DNA of 64,000 nucleotides from Leeuwenhoekiella sp. MAR_2009_132 (GCF_000687915.1 NZ_JHZY01000002.1:992001-1056000), one strand, 5' to 3'; shown: positions 1 to 8,824, counted from the stretch's first letter. Notes: generated by a model not told the origin, from the letters alone. A program made the numbers and translations.

Positions 1-1
1 A

Positions 2-139
2 TTAGCACCGGTTATGCTTGACGAAGCGGTATCTATAGAACAGTTACTTGAGTTTTATATGGGTAAAAATACCCCAGACCGTCAAAAATTTATAATCAAT
101 AACTTAAAAGTAGAATTAGATCCGGTTTTAGAGAATTAA
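2..139 (+). CDS. parE: DNA topoisomerase IV subunit B, C-terminal end (partial)
   Basis: Only the last 45 codons are inside the window; the 5' part lies upstream. The open frame starts at base 2 and stops at TAA 137-139. The visible tail contains FYMGKNTPDRQKFIINNL, the 'MGxxxxxRxxFI' ending typical of type II topoisomerase B subunits (GyrB/ParE), which hold the ATPase and TOPRIM domains. It sits 50 bp before the topoisomerase IV A subunit on the same strand, the usual parE-parC order in Flavobacteriaceae. That order favours ParE over GyrB. Family assignment is strong for so short a piece because tail and neighbour agree. Confidence 0.8.
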   Translation, partial: LAPVMLDEAVSIEQLLEFYMGKNTPDRQKFIINNLKVELDPVLEN

Positions 140-189
140 ATTTCCAGGTTCTAATGAAGATTAAATACTAAACCTTTCCGAAGGCAACA

Positions 190-2814
190 ATGAGCGAAAA
201 CTACGAAGATCCTAATTTAGAAGAGCAACCCGAAGAAGTAAATGCAGGAGAGACCATCACTCGGGTAACCGGGATGTTTAAAGACTGGTTTCTTGACTAT
301 GCATCTTACGTTATTTTAGAGCGTGCTGTACCCGCAATTGAAGACGGTTTTAAACCGGTACAGCGCCGTATTATGCATTCTATGAAAGATCTGGACGATG
401 GGCGCTATAATAAAGTAGCAAACATTGTAGGTCATACTATGCAATATCACCCACACGGTGATGCAAGTATTGCAGATGCTATGGTGCAAATGGGCCAAAA
501 GGATTTACTCATAGATACGCAGGGTAACTGGGGTAATACGCTTACGGGAGACAGAGCTGCAGCTTCTCGTTATATTGAAGCACGCCTTTCTAAATTTGCT
601 TTAGAAGTATTATTTAGTCCTAAAATCACAGATTGGCAGGCATCGTATGATGGCAGACGTAAAGAGCCTATAAATCTTCCTGTAAAATTTCCATTGCTAC
701 TTGCTCAAGGAGCCGAAGGTATTGCGGTAGGATTAAGCACAAAAGTTTTACCTCATAATTTTATTGAACTCATAGACGGTTCTATAAAACATTTACAAGG
801 AAAGAAATTTACACTATTACCAGATTTTCCTTCTGCTGGAGAAGCAGATTTTAGCGATTACCGAGATGGTAAGCGTGGCGGAAGAATACGTGTTCGCGCT
901 AAAATTAATCAGCTTGATAAAAATACGTTAGTAATTACTGAAATCCCTTTTAGCACTACAACTACTTCATTGATTGATAGTATTTTAAAGGCAAATGATA
1001 AAGGAAAGATTAAAGTAAAGAAAATTGAAGATAACACCTCGTCTGAGGTAGAAATCTTAGTGCACTTACCACCCGGTTTATCACCAGATAAAACTATAGG
1101 TGCCTTGTTTGCATTTACAAATTGTGAAGTAGCGATATCTCCCTTAGGCTGTGTTATTGAAGACAATAAACCGCTTTTTGTAGGAGTTACACAAATGCTT
1201 CGTATTTCTACTGAACGTACTAAAGATTTATTACGCCAGGAGTTAGAAATACAACTTCAGGAATTAGAAAATCAATGGCACTACGCTTCTCTGGAGCGTA
1301 TTTTTATTGAAAACAGAATCTACCGCGATATTGAAGAGCAAGAGACCTGGGAAGGTGTTCTTCAAGCAATTGATGAAGGTTTAAAGCCTCACATTGCACA
1401 CCTTAAAAGACCGGTGATAGAAGAAGATCTTGTAAGACTTACCGAAATACGCATTAAACGTATTTCTAAATTTGATATAGATAAAGCCCAACAAAAAATT
1501 GAAGCTCTAGAGGGTGAAATTGCTCAGGTAAAATTTCATTTAGCAAATCTTAATGATTTTGCTATAGATTATTTTAAGCGTCTTAAAAAGGAATACGGGG
1601 CAGGTAAAGAGCGTAAAACTGTTATCAGACTCTTTGATGACATAGAAGCCTCAAAAGTTATTATACGTAATACTAAGCTTTATGTAAATCGAAAAGAAGG
1701 ATTTATAGGTACTTCGCTCAAGAAAGATGAATACGTTACAGATTGTTCTGATATCGACGATATTATTGTATTTACCAAAGATGGGAATATGATGGTTACA
1801 AAAGTAGATTCTAAGACATTTGTAGGTAAAGATATCATTCACGTAGCGGTGTATAAGAAAAAAGACAAGCGCACGATTTACAATATGATTTACAAAGATG
1901 GGCCGGGAGGTGCCACCTATGTAAAGCGTTTCAATGTGACAAGCACAACTCGCGATAAAATATACCCAATGACTAAGGGTAAAAAAGGATCTCAAGTATT
2001 GTATTTTTCTGCTAATCCTAATGGAGAGGCAGAGCTAGTTACCGTGTATTTACGATCTATAGGCAATGTTAAAAAACTCAAATTTGATCTTGATTTTTCT
2101 GATGTTCTTATAAAGGGTAGAAATGCTAACGGAAATATTGTTACTAAGCATTCGGTGCGAATTATAGATCTAAAGGAAAAAGGGATTTCAACTCTGAGAC
2201 CGCGTAAAATATGGTTTGATGATAGTGTTAATCGTCTTAACGTAGATGATCGTGGTGAATTGTTAGGGGAGTTTAAAGGCGAAGATCGCCTGTTAATTAT
2301 AACTCAGGATGGTGTTGCCAAAACAATTGTTCCGGAACTAACGACACGTTTTGATGATAAAATTATCGTATTAGAAAAATGGATTCCCGAAAAGCCTATT
2401 TCAGCAGTTTACTGGGATGGTAACCGCGAGCGTTATTATTTAAAACGTTTTCTCATAGATAATCCTGAAAAAGAGGAAAAGTTTGTTTCTGAACACCCCA
2501 ATACACAGCTAGAAATCGTCTCAACAGATTATAGACCGGTGTTAGAAATGGGATTTTATAAAGACCGTAATAAAGAACAAAAACCGAATGAGACGGTTAA
2601 TGTAGAAGAATTTATTTCGGTGAAGGGAATTACTGCGTTGGGTAATCAATTATACCCAGAAAAACTAAAACAATTAAATTTACTAGAGTCATTGCCTTAT
2701 GAATTACCAGAGCCAGAAATAGCAAATCCTGATGATTCTGAAATCGATTCATCAGAAAATTTTAATGATGATGAGGAACATGATGGCGATTTTTCACAAG
2801 GCAGTTTATTTTAA
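190..2814 (+). CDS. parC: DNA topoisomerase IV subunit A
   Basis: The 874-aa A subunit cuts and rejoins DNA and, with ParE, unlinks daughter chromosomes in the cytoplasm. The winged-helix/tower breakage-reunion domain fills roughly residues 25-480. It includes the YHPHGD loop (residues 86-91) and the AASRYIEARL motif with catalytic Tyr128. The rest is a beta-propeller DNA-wrapping region and an acidic, disordered C-terminal tail. Ala92 occupies the position of GyrA Ser83 / ParC Ser80 of the quinolone-resistance region. Length and the lack of a canonical GyrA box point to ParC rather than GyrA. Start is the first ATG after parE; mscL follows 3 bp after the stop, so the three genes are probably cotranscribed. 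Confidence 0.95.
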   Translation: MSENYEDPNLEEQPEEVNAGETITRVTGMFKDWFLDYASYVILERAVPAIEDGFKPVQRRIMHSMKDLDDGRYNKVANIVGHTMQYHPHGDASIADAMVQMGQKDLLIDTQGNWGNTLTGDRAAASRYIEARLSKFALEVLFSPKITDWQASYDGRRKEPINLPVKFPLLLAQGAEGIAVGLSTKVLPHNFIELIDGSIKHLQGKKFTLLPDFPSAGEADFSDYRDGKRGGRIRVRAKINQLDKNTLVITEIPFSTTTTSLIDSILKANDKGKIKVKKIEDNTSSEVEILVHLPPGLSPDKTIGALFAFTNCEVAISPLGCVIEDNKPLFVGVTQMLRISTERTKDLLRQELEIQLQELENQWHYASLERIFIENRIYRDIEEQETWEGVLQAIDEGLKPHIAHLKRPVIEEDLVRLTEIRIKRISKFDIDKAQQKIEALEGEIAQVKFHLANLNDFAIDYFKRLKKEYGAGKERKTVIRLFDDIEASKVIIRNTKLYVNRKEGFIGTSLKKDEYVTDCSDIDDIIVFTKDGNMMVTKVDSKTFVGKDIIHVAVYKKKDKRTIYNMIYKDGPGGATYVKRFNVTSTTRDKIYPMTKGKKGSQVLYFSANPNGEAELVTVYLRSIGNVKKLKFDLDFSDVLIKGRNANGNIVTKHSVRIIDLKEKGISTLRPRKIWFDDSVNRLNVDDRGELLGEFKGEDRLLIITQDGVAKTIVPELTTRFDDKIIVLEKWIPEKPISAVYWDGNRERYYLKRFLIDNPEKEEKFVSEHPNTQLEIVSTDYRPVLEMGFYKDRNKEQKPNETVNVEEFISVKGITALGNQLYPEKLKQLNLLESLPYELPEPEIANPDDSEIDSSENFNDDEEHDGDFSQGSLF

Positions 2815-2817
2815 GTT

Positions 2818-3270
2818 ATGGGTTTATTACAGGAATTTAAAAATTTTGCGGTAAAAGGCAATATGGTTGATATTGCTATAGGTGTTATTATAGGTGCAGC
2901 CTTTCAAAATGTAATAGATGTAATTGTAAAAAAAGTAATGTTACCACCACTTTCTTTATTGACTGATGGCGTAAACTTTTCAGATAAAAAAATAGTACTT
3001 AGGGAAACAATTATAGGAACTGATGGAAAATCTATTGAAGAAGTTGCTATAGGTTATGGCGATTTAATAACGGTAATGATAGATTTTTTGATAATCTCTA
3101 TTGTAGTTTTTATAGTTGTGAAAGTTATGAATACGTTAAGGTCTAAAAGTGAAGATCATACAGATAAGACTGTAGAAACACCGAAAAATATTCAGCTTCT
3201 TACACGTTTAGGTGACTTAATAGAGGAGCAAAACAAAATCTTATCAGAAAGTAAGAATAAATTAAATTAG
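2818..3270 (+). CDS. mscL: Large-conductance mechanosensitive channel MscL
   Basis: The 150-aa inner-membrane channel opens under membrane tension and vents solutes during osmotic downshock. The N-terminal hallmark GNMVDIAIGVIIGAAF is at residues 14-29 and begins the pore-lining first helix. A periplasmic loop (about 45-80) follows, then a second membrane helix (about 84-105) and a cytoplasmic tail helix rich in Lys, Asp and Glu. Length is normal for the family, with a slightly longer loop. The start codon lies 3 bp after the parC stop, so translation is probably coupled to the topoisomerase operon. No terminator is evident in the AT-rich 130 bp that follow. Confidence 0.95.
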   Translation: MGLLQEFKNFAVKGNMVDIAIGVIIGAAFQNVIDVIVKKVMLPPLSLLTDGVNFSDKKIVLRETIIGTDGKSIEEVAIGYGDLITVMIDFLIISIVVFIVVKVMNTLRSKSEDHTDKTVETPKNIQLLTRLGDLIEEQNKILSESKNKLN

Positions 3271-3440
3271 ATTTTAAGACTGAATTATGTACTAGTATAA
3301 ATTATATAGTTTCTGATAATTTATAATTAATTGTACAGATTTCTATATTTTAAGTTAATACTAACAATTGTAACTTTTTTTTATAGTTCCTTTGAGCCTT
3401 ATATATGAGCAAGATATATTTCTTGCTTAACTTTCTACAA

Positions 3441-3839
3441 ATGCCAGAAAACTTGACAACGCTAAACGTATTAGCAGTTGATGATAATAAATTAAATCTA
3501 CTAGTACTCTCTCAACTTTTAAAATTATTGGGGTTATCTTCAGACTTAGCTTATGGCGGTGCACAAGCTATCGAGATGGCAAACCATAAAAAATACGATC
3601 TCATTTTTATGGATATTCATATGCCTGATGTTGACGGTTTTATGGCTACCGAAGAAATACGTAAAAATAATAAGGACACGGTTATATTTGCCTTATCAGC
3701 AGATACTACAAAACCTACTATAAAAAAAGGATTCTTGGTAGGTATGAATGATTATTTAACTAAACCTATAGGAAGAGAAGGCCTGCTTTCAATCCTTGTC
3801 GCTTACTTTGGCGATCGTATTACCGTTTCTAAAAACTAA
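3441..3839 (+). CDS. Single-domain (receiver-only) response regulator
   Basis: The 132-aa protein is a receiver domain only, with no DNA-binding or enzymatic output. The acidic pair Asp14-Asp15 lies in LAVDDNKLN, phosphoacceptor Asp58 in LIFMDIHMPD, the Ser/Thr switch in ALSADT (about 85-90) and Lys108 in YLTKPI. The sequence resembles receiver domains detached from hybrid histidine kinases. An in-frame ATG 36 bp upstream (3405) would add a hydrophobic 12-residue leader with no homology, so I prefer the ATG at 3441. Its 3' end overlaps the convergent histidine-kinase gene by 4 bp. A phosphorelay role is inferred; the partner kinase is unknown. Confidence 0.85.
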   Translation: MPENLTTLNVLAVDDNKLNLLVLSQLLKLLGLSSDLAYGGAQAIEMANHKKYDLIFMDIHMPDVDGFMATEEIRKNNKDTVIFALSADTTKPTIKKGFLVGMNDYLTKPIGREGLLSILVAYFGDRITVSKN

Positions 3840-5776
3840 TGTAGCGGTAAAATTAATTTTACCTGAGTTCCTATAGCTTCATTATTATCGCTATATAAAT
3901 CAATCACATCTAATTTATAGGAGTATTTTAAGTTTTTAGAGAAGTTCTCTAATCGCTTTAACGTTAAATTTATACCTATAGATTTTTTCTGAGTATTTAA
4001 TTTTTCAGAATCTAAATGCATCGTTTTTGATCTTCCTATTCCGTTATCGGTGATTGTAATATTTACATAATTAATGTGGTGTTTATCAATCGCAATGCTT
4101 AATTTTTTATCGCCGTTTTTAGCCTGCAATCCGTGCCAGAGTGCATTTTCGACAAAGGGTTGTAATATAAGAGAGGGGATTTTTATTCTTTTTAGATTAA
4201 GATTTGGGTCTATTGTTATAGAATAATTAATTTCATTACAGAATCTTATGTTTTCAATGTTAATATAAAGGCGCATAGTCTCTAATTCTTCCTCTAATGA
4301 AATCTCTTTTTCAAGTGAACTTGATAATATAGATCGTATTAATTTAGAAAATTGATTTAAATACTCCATCGCCTCAGTAACGTTATGGTTTTGAAGATAG
4401 ATGCGTATTGATAATAGAGCATTAAATATAAAATGCGGATTCATTTGAGAACGCATTAATTTTTGTTCTGCACTTAAAGTGCGTTTTTGACTTTTAAGAC
4501 GATATTGTCGATACAGGATAAATAGAAGAACAAGAATTAAAAAAAATACAGCCAAAACGAGTATAAAACTCTTTCTGCTTTGTTCTAATTCAACAGCAGC
4601 AAAATTGTTCTGTTGTTCCAGTAGTTTAATAGTGTTTTTTTTCTGTTCACTATCATATTTCATTATTAAATCTGAAACGTATTTATGATTTGCTTCATTT
4701 AGATACTCTTCCTGTACTTTTTGAGATAAGCGCTGGTATTCTAAAGCTTTTTTATAATTACCGGTAGCATCTTTTAAATCTGACAGATGAAGATAGGCCA
4801 TACTTAAAAACTGTTTCAAGTCATTTTCTTTAGCCATATTAATTGCCATTAAAAGGTATTTTTCTCCTAATGCATAATTGCCTAATTCACTATGAGCCCA
4901 CCCCATATTGACGTATGCAAATGATATATAAAATTTATCTCCTATTGCTTCAGCAGTCTTTAAGGTAGGTTCAATAAGATCTAAAGCTATTTTTGATTTA
5001 TTTTGTTTTAGATAAACCTGCCCTAAACTATTGTTACAAATAACACGTCCTAAATCACTGTCTATGATATTATTATACTCAAGTGACTTTTTGTAATTCC
5101 AAATAGCTTCATCAAATTTTCCGCGTTCTTCATAGGTAATTCCTAAATTTGCATAGTTAATAGCAAGGCCTAAATCACTTTTTAAAGTCCTCTCATAATT
5201 TATAGCTCTTTTAAAATATTTTTCTGCTGCAGTATAGTCGCGTAGTAATAAATAAATATTACCAATACTATTCAACGAAATCGATATACCCTTAGTTAAA
5301 GATAACGTCTGCACGCGTTGACTTTCGGCAAGTTGAAGTGCGGCATTATGTTTATCAAGCGCAGAGCGTACCGCATCTATACGCCTATAAACAACACCTG
5401 TCATGTTTAATGCAGATACCTGCATCTCAATATTATTTATATTGTTTGCGATTTGTAAGCTTTTATTGTGATGCTCTAGCGCTTCTTTATAATTAGAGAT
5501 GTCTCGTAAATAAATTCCAAGCATATTCTCGCCAAAGGACTCGCCTAATCGATATGATTTACTGCGGCTATCTAGAATCAATTTTTTAATAAGAAGTGTA
5601 TCTCTTTTAAAAGAACCAGAATATTTTTGAACAGAGTCGTGCGCGTTATACTGTTTTTTAAGAATATAACTCAAACTTTCATTGGGAGTCATTTGCGCAT
5701 TGCTTGAGAATATGCTTCCTAGATAGAAGAAAAATACAAGAAGAGCTTTAACTTCTTTAAAGAAACACAACCCCAT
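3836..5776 (-). CDS. TPR-containing LytS/YehU-type sensor histidine kinase
   Basis: The 646-aa membrane kinase has a signal/anchor segment (1-28), about seven tetratricopeptide repeats (roughly 75-365, probably periplasmic), one transmembrane helix (about 403-423), and the His_kinase family core with phosphoacceptor His448 in MNPHFIFNAL. The HATPase_c lobe follows, with N-box LQPFVENALWHG and G-box DNGIGRS. Kinases of this class normally signal to LytTR-type regulators, and none is adjacent. The only nearby regulator is the receiver-only protein converging from the other strand. Family assignment is firm; ligand and target genes cannot be read from the sequence. Confidence 0.92.
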   Translation of the reverse strand: MGLCFFKEVKALLVFFFYLGSIFSSNAQMTPNESLSYILKKQYNAHDSVQKYSGSFKRDTLLIKKLILDSRSKSYRLGESFGENMLGIYLRDISNYKEALEHHNKSLQIANNINNIEMQVSALNMTGVVYRRIDAVRSALDKHNAALQLAESQRVQTLSLTKGISISLNSIGNIYLLLRDYTAAEKYFKRAINYERTLKSDLGLAINYANLGITYEERGKFDEAIWNYKKSLEYNNIIDSDLGRVICNNSLGQVYLKQNKSKIALDLIEPTLKTAEAIGDKFYISFAYVNMGWAHSELGNYALGEKYLLMAINMAKENDLKQFLSMAYLHLSDLKDATGNYKKALEYQRLSQKVQEEYLNEANHKYVSDLIMKYDSEQKKNTIKLLEQQNNFAAVELEQSRKSFILVLAVFFLILVLLFILYRQYRLKSQKRTLSAEQKLMRSQMNPHFIFNALLSIRIYLQNHNVTEAMEYLNQFSKLIRSILSSSLEKEISLEEELETMRLYINIENIRFCNEINYSITIDPNLNLKRIKIPSLILQPFVENALWHGLQAKNGDKKLSIAIDKHHINYVNITITDNGIGRSKTMHLDSEKLNTQKKSIGINLTLKRLENFSKNLKYSYKLDVIDLYSDNNEAIGTQVKLILPLH

Positions 5777-5933
5777 AGATGAAACATTTATGCTTAAATA
5801 TAAACAACTTAAACTTAGGTCGCTAATCTAAGGGGTGTTAGCAATAGAGAAAATTTGTTAGCTTAGAATTATTTATAATTACTAATACCTAAGCTTTTTG
5901 AATGAAAAGAATAGGTATAACTGTGGAAGTAAG

Positions 5934-6311
5934 TTATTTAATTTTCTTAGCAGTACCTTTTTGCTTGTTGCTTTCACCCACGAGTGCATACTCAAATGTA
6001 TATACATCGTCTTTTGTGGTGAGGATTTTAAAATGTAAAGCTTTACGATCACGCATTGAAGTAGGGTTTATTTTTTCTGCGATATACTCACAATCATTAA
6101 TCCATCGTATACTAGAAGAATCAGCCTTACCTTCAAAAAAATCAATTTCAAGCGTATCATTACGCACAAATGTTGTTTTTACAACCTCACCGTTTAAATA
6201 CGTTTCAAACTCAAATTTACCGGTCTTAAAATCGGTACAGTTGCGTTCTGGATTATAACAACCCGTAAGCATAAGAGCAGTTAGTAGAGACAGTGAAACT
6301 ATTTTTATCAT
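5934..6311 (-). CDS. Small lipoprotein, conserved in Flavobacteriaceae, function unknown
   Basis: This is a 125-aa protein with a lipoprotein signal peptide (LMLTGC, lipidated Cys18), so it should be anchored in the envelope. The mature part is polar and beta-rich and contains RNCTDFKTGKFEFE and SSIRWINDCEY, giving two further cysteines that could form a disulfide. From memory, close relatives in flavobacterial genomes carry the product name 'DNA topoisomerase IV', which nothing in the sequence supports and which probably spread from the nearby parE/parC genes. A -7 box at 6335-6342 suggests its own promoter downstream of the XRE gene. Function unknown. Confidence 0.8.
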   Translation of the reverse strand: MIKIVSLSLLTALMLTGCYNPERNCTDFKTGKFEFETYLNGEVVKTTFVRNDTLEIDFFEGKADSSSIRWINDCEYIAEKINPTSMRDRKALHFKILTTKDDVYTFEYALVGESNKQKGTAKKIK

Positions 6312-6334
6312 TGTGAAGGGAAAATTCGTTATTT

Positions 6335-6342
6335 CAAATTTA
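6335..6342 (-). promoter_or_regulatory. Bacteroidota -7 promoter box for the lipoprotein gene
   Basis: The minus strand reads TAAATTTG, a full match to TAnnTTTG, 24 bp before the lipoprotein start and in the gap after the XRE regulator gene. The -33 element is not obvious. Confidence 0.45.
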
Positions 6343-6353
6343 CACCAGAAAGT

Positions 6354-6797
6354 TTAAGGCACGAAATTCTTAAAGGTACCATCTTTATAAAAAATCACAA
6401 TTCGTTCTATAGCTTCTTCTTTAACCGATGCTAAGGTTTCTGTTACAGGATCTGTATGTGGCATTTGCGAGTTCTGTTGAGAACTTTCAGAATTGGAGGG
6501 TGAAATTGATTCAAAATCTGCCTGTAATTGATTTGACGATAATTTAGGCGCTGCAGAAAGTCCTCCGGTTTTTTTAGGAAAACTACCTTTACCATTTAAT
6601 AGCCAATAGAGTTCTACTTCAGGAAAAGCTGAAACAATTTTCATGACAAATTCTAAGCTAGGCTTATTTCTACCCGAAAGAATATGTGAGATAGAAGAGC
6701 GACCTACTTCAATCTCATCTGCAAAAGAAGTCGCATTCAAATCATACTCATCCATTATACGTTGGAGTCGTTTACCAAATTGATCACTGTTTACCAT
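6354..6797 (-). CDS. XRE-family helix-turn-helix transcriptional regulator
   Basis: The 147-aa cytoplasmic regulator has an N-terminal Cro/cI-type HTH (residues about 6-62; NATSFADEIEVGRSSISHIL is the helix-turn-helix), a Ser/Gln-rich linker and a short C-terminal segment ending IERIVIFYKDGTFKNFVP. No peptidase or cupin effector domain is visible. It is transcribed away from the M14 peptidase gene across a region with five copies of the palindrome TTACAnnTGTAA. A sixth degenerate copy (6791-6802) overlaps its own start codon. Autoregulation and control of the divergent peptidase are inferred from that arrangement. Family call is firm; the effector is unknown. Confidence 0.9.
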   Translation of the reverse strand: MVNSDQFGKRLQRIMDEYDLNATSFADEIEVGRSSISHILSGRNKPSLEFVMKIVSAFPEVELYWLLNGKGSFPKKTGGLSAAPKLSSNQLQADFESISPSNSESSQQNSQMPHTDPVTETLASVKEEAIERIVIFYKDGTFKNFVP

Positions 6798-6824
6798 TGT
6801 AACACCACTATCTTTTTTTAAGTG

Positions 6825-6871
6825 TTACAAATGTAAATAAACTAATTACATTAATCACATTACATTTGTAA
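6825..6871. promoter_or_regulatory. Two palindromic operator candidates before the XRE gene
   Basis: Perfect 12-bp inverted repeats of the form TTACAnnTGTAA lie at 6825-6836 (centre AA) and 6860-6871 (centre TT), starts 35 bp apart. They are 28-74 bp upstream of the XRE start codon. A half-site TTACATTAA lies at 6846-6854. They are very likely binding sites for one dimeric regulator, most simply the XRE protein itself. Confidence 0.65.
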
Positions 6872-7004
6872 ACAATTTCAATTACATCTAAACTTTTTAT
6901 TTAATTAAATGCTTTTAAATATCTAAAAAGCAAGTTTTTAAGTATTATATAATAGACGATAGGAATGTTTCCAATTTATAGATTTTACTAAGGCTATTAA
7001 CGAT

Positions 7005-7075
7005 TTACACTTGTAAACAGACGTACAGAAATTTGCTGTTTACATTTGTAAAATAAGTATTGTTTACATTTGTAA
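7005..7075. promoter_or_regulatory. Three palindromic operator candidates before the M14 peptidase gene
   Basis: Three copies of the same palindrome lie at 7005-7016 (one mismatch, TTACACTTGTAA), 7040-7051 and 7064-7075 (both TTACATTTGTAA). The last ends 10 bp before the peptidase start codon. Spacings are 35 and 24 bp; 35 bp is also the spacing of the pair near the XRE gene. Their position over the likely promoter suggests repression of the peptidase gene. Confidence 0.65.
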
Positions 7076-7085
7076 TTCAATAAAA

Positions 7086-8264
7086 ATGATGAATTATTCT
7101 GCTTTAAAATCCTGGCACAAAAGCCACAAAGTTGCTGCTCTAAAAGGACGTTATATTACTATTAATGACATTCAGCCACTTCTTGATGAACTTCCCACTC
7201 TTTTTACTGTAGAGGTATTGGGTTATTCTGTTGAGAACAGACCCATCTCAAAAGTAACATTTGGTACAGGTCCTATTACTGTTCTAGGTTGGTCTCAAAT
7301 GCACGGAAATGAGAGTACCACCACAAAGGCGCTGTTTGATATTTTTAAATGGTTTGAAACTAATAATGCTACAGATGCTGCCAATAATCTTTTAAATGCC
7401 TGTACTTTTATTATGGTTCCTATGCTTAATCCTGATGGTGCAGCGGCATATACACGAGTAAATGCTAATCAAATTGACCTTAATAGAGATGCACAGGACT
7501 TAACCCAGCCAGAAAGTGTCATTTTAAAAGATTTATATACTAATCTAAAACCAGATTATTGCCTTAACCTACATGGTCAACGAACCATTTTTGGAGTAGG
7601 TGATCCTGCAAAGAGTGCAATAGTTTCATTTTTATCTCCATCCCAGGACGAATTACGTACGGTAACGCAATCCAGAAAGATAGGAATGGCATTAATATCC
7701 GATATGAATGAAATGCTACAGGAGTTTATACCTAACTGTGTAGGACGTTATGATGACGGATTTAATATAAATTGTGTGGGAGATACGCTTCAGCATAAGA
7801 ATATACCCACGGTACTTTTTGAGGCTGGGCATTATCCAGAAGATTACGATAGGGAGGAGACCAGGAGTTATATGTTTTTGTCACTTATTCGCATTTTTGA
7901 ATCTATAATTTTGCTTAAATCGAAAAAAAGTGCCTCCAGTAATCCTTATTTTACTATTCCGGAGAACAAAAAATGCTTTTTTGACTACTTAATTCGCTCA
8001 ATTGAGCTTCCTGGTTTTGGAGTTGTAGATATGGCAATTCAATTTGAAGAAAAACTAGAAATTGGAGTACTCAATTTTATTCCTAAAATACATCAAATAG
8101 GTGATCTAAAGGAGTTTAAGGGTCATTTAGAAATAGACTTTGATGGAAAATCACCTCTAAATAAAGATGATTTTAACTGGAAAGAAGGAGTGATTATTGA
8201 GGAAATCCAAACAAATTCCGGTTTACCTACAACGTTTTCGCTAAAAAGGAACAATTTGTTGTGA
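7086..8264 (+). CDS. M14-family zinc carboxypeptidase, cytoplasmic
   Basis: This 392-aa metallopeptidase keeps the M14 zinc ligands His73 and Glu76 (SQMHGNES) and His163 (LNLHGQR). The substrate-region motif LNPDGAAAYTRVNANQIDLNRD (residues 115-136) and general base Glu246 (LFEAGHY) are also present. No signal peptide or membrane segment is seen, so it should act in the cytoplasm, probably removing C-terminal residues from peptides or modified amino acids. The C-terminal ~100 residues form an extra domain. Three operator-like palindromes lie directly upstream and an Lrp/AsnC regulator gene follows on the same strand, suggesting an amino-acid or peptide-responsive unit. Exact substrate unknown. 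Two ATGs in tandem could serve as start. Confidence 0.88.
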   Translation: MMNYSALKSWHKSHKVAALKGRYITINDIQPLLDELPTLFTVEVLGYSVENRPISKVTFGTGPITVLGWSQMHGNESTTTKALFDIFKWFETNNATDAANNLLNACTFIMVPMLNPDGAAAYTRVNANQIDLNRDAQDLTQPESVILKDLYTNLKPDYCLNLHGQRTIFGVGDPAKSAIVSFLSPSQDELRTVTQSRKIGMALISDMNEMLQEFIPNCVGRYDDGFNINCVGDTLQHKNIPTVLFEAGHYPEDYDREETRSYMFLSLIRIFESIILLKSKKSASSNPYFTIPENKKCFFDYLIRSIELPGFGVVDMAIQFEEKLEIGVLNFIPKIHQIGDLKEFKGHLEIDFDGKSPLNKDDFNWKEGVIIEEIQTNSGLPTTFSLKRNNLL

Positions 8265-8319
8265 ATTATTCAGTGATTTTGTATTATTTTTGATTTATAT
8301 ATAATTTAATTAACTAATA

Positions 8320-8799
8320 ATGGCAAAATTCAAATTAGACGAAGTAGATCATCAGATTTTAGATATGCTGATTGAGAATACAAGAACTCCGTTTACAGAT
8401 ATAGCAAAGAAATTACTGATATCGGCTGGTACTGTTCATGTACGAGTTAAAAAGATGGAGGAGGCCGGCATTATTGTAGGTTCTTCATTAACTCTTGACT
8501 ACGCTAAACTGGGATATTCCTTTATTGCCTATGTAGGCATATATATTAATAAAACAAGTCAAACTACATTTGTTTTGGAGCGTATCAATCAAATTCCTTA
8601 TGTTACGGTAGCTCATGTTACTACAGGGAAATTCAATATTTTTTGTAAAGTAAGAGCAAAAAATACAGAACACGCTAAGAATATAATTTTTCAACTTGAT
8701 GATATTGAAGGCGTTTATCGTACTGAAACTATGATTTCTTTAGATGAAAGTATCAACGATAAAAAACGTTTAATGCACAGTATTTTTCAAGACCTGTAA
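8320..8799 (+). CDS. Lrp/AsnC-family transcriptional regulator
   Basis: The 159-aa protein has the standard two-domain Lrp layout: an N-terminal winged HTH (residues 5-60; ILDMLIENTRTPFTDIAKKL then the recognition helix with GTVHVRVKKMEEAGII) and a C-terminal ligand-binding RAM domain (about 68-150). Such proteins form octamers that respond to amino acids. It follows the M14 peptidase by 55 bp on the same strand and is closed by a strong hairpin terminator. Regulation of amino-acid metabolism is inferred from family and neighbour; the ligand is unknown. Confidence 0.92.
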   Translation: MAKFKLDEVDHQILDMLIENTRTPFTDIAKKLLISAGTVHVRVKKMEEAGIIVGSSLTLDYAKLGYSFIAYVGIYINKTSQTTFVLERINQIPYVTVAHVTTGKFNIFCKVRAKNTEHAKNIIFQLDDIEGVYRTETMISLDESINDKKRLMHSIFQDL

Positions 8800-8824
8800 A
8801 GTAAACCAAAGAAGTATTTTATAT

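Noticed and set aside
5902..6258. 118-codon plus-strand frame opposite the small lipoprotein gene
   Set aside because: The minus-strand lipoprotein has a clear lipobox, a conserved pattern and a promoter. The plus-strand frame has no family match and is a shadow.
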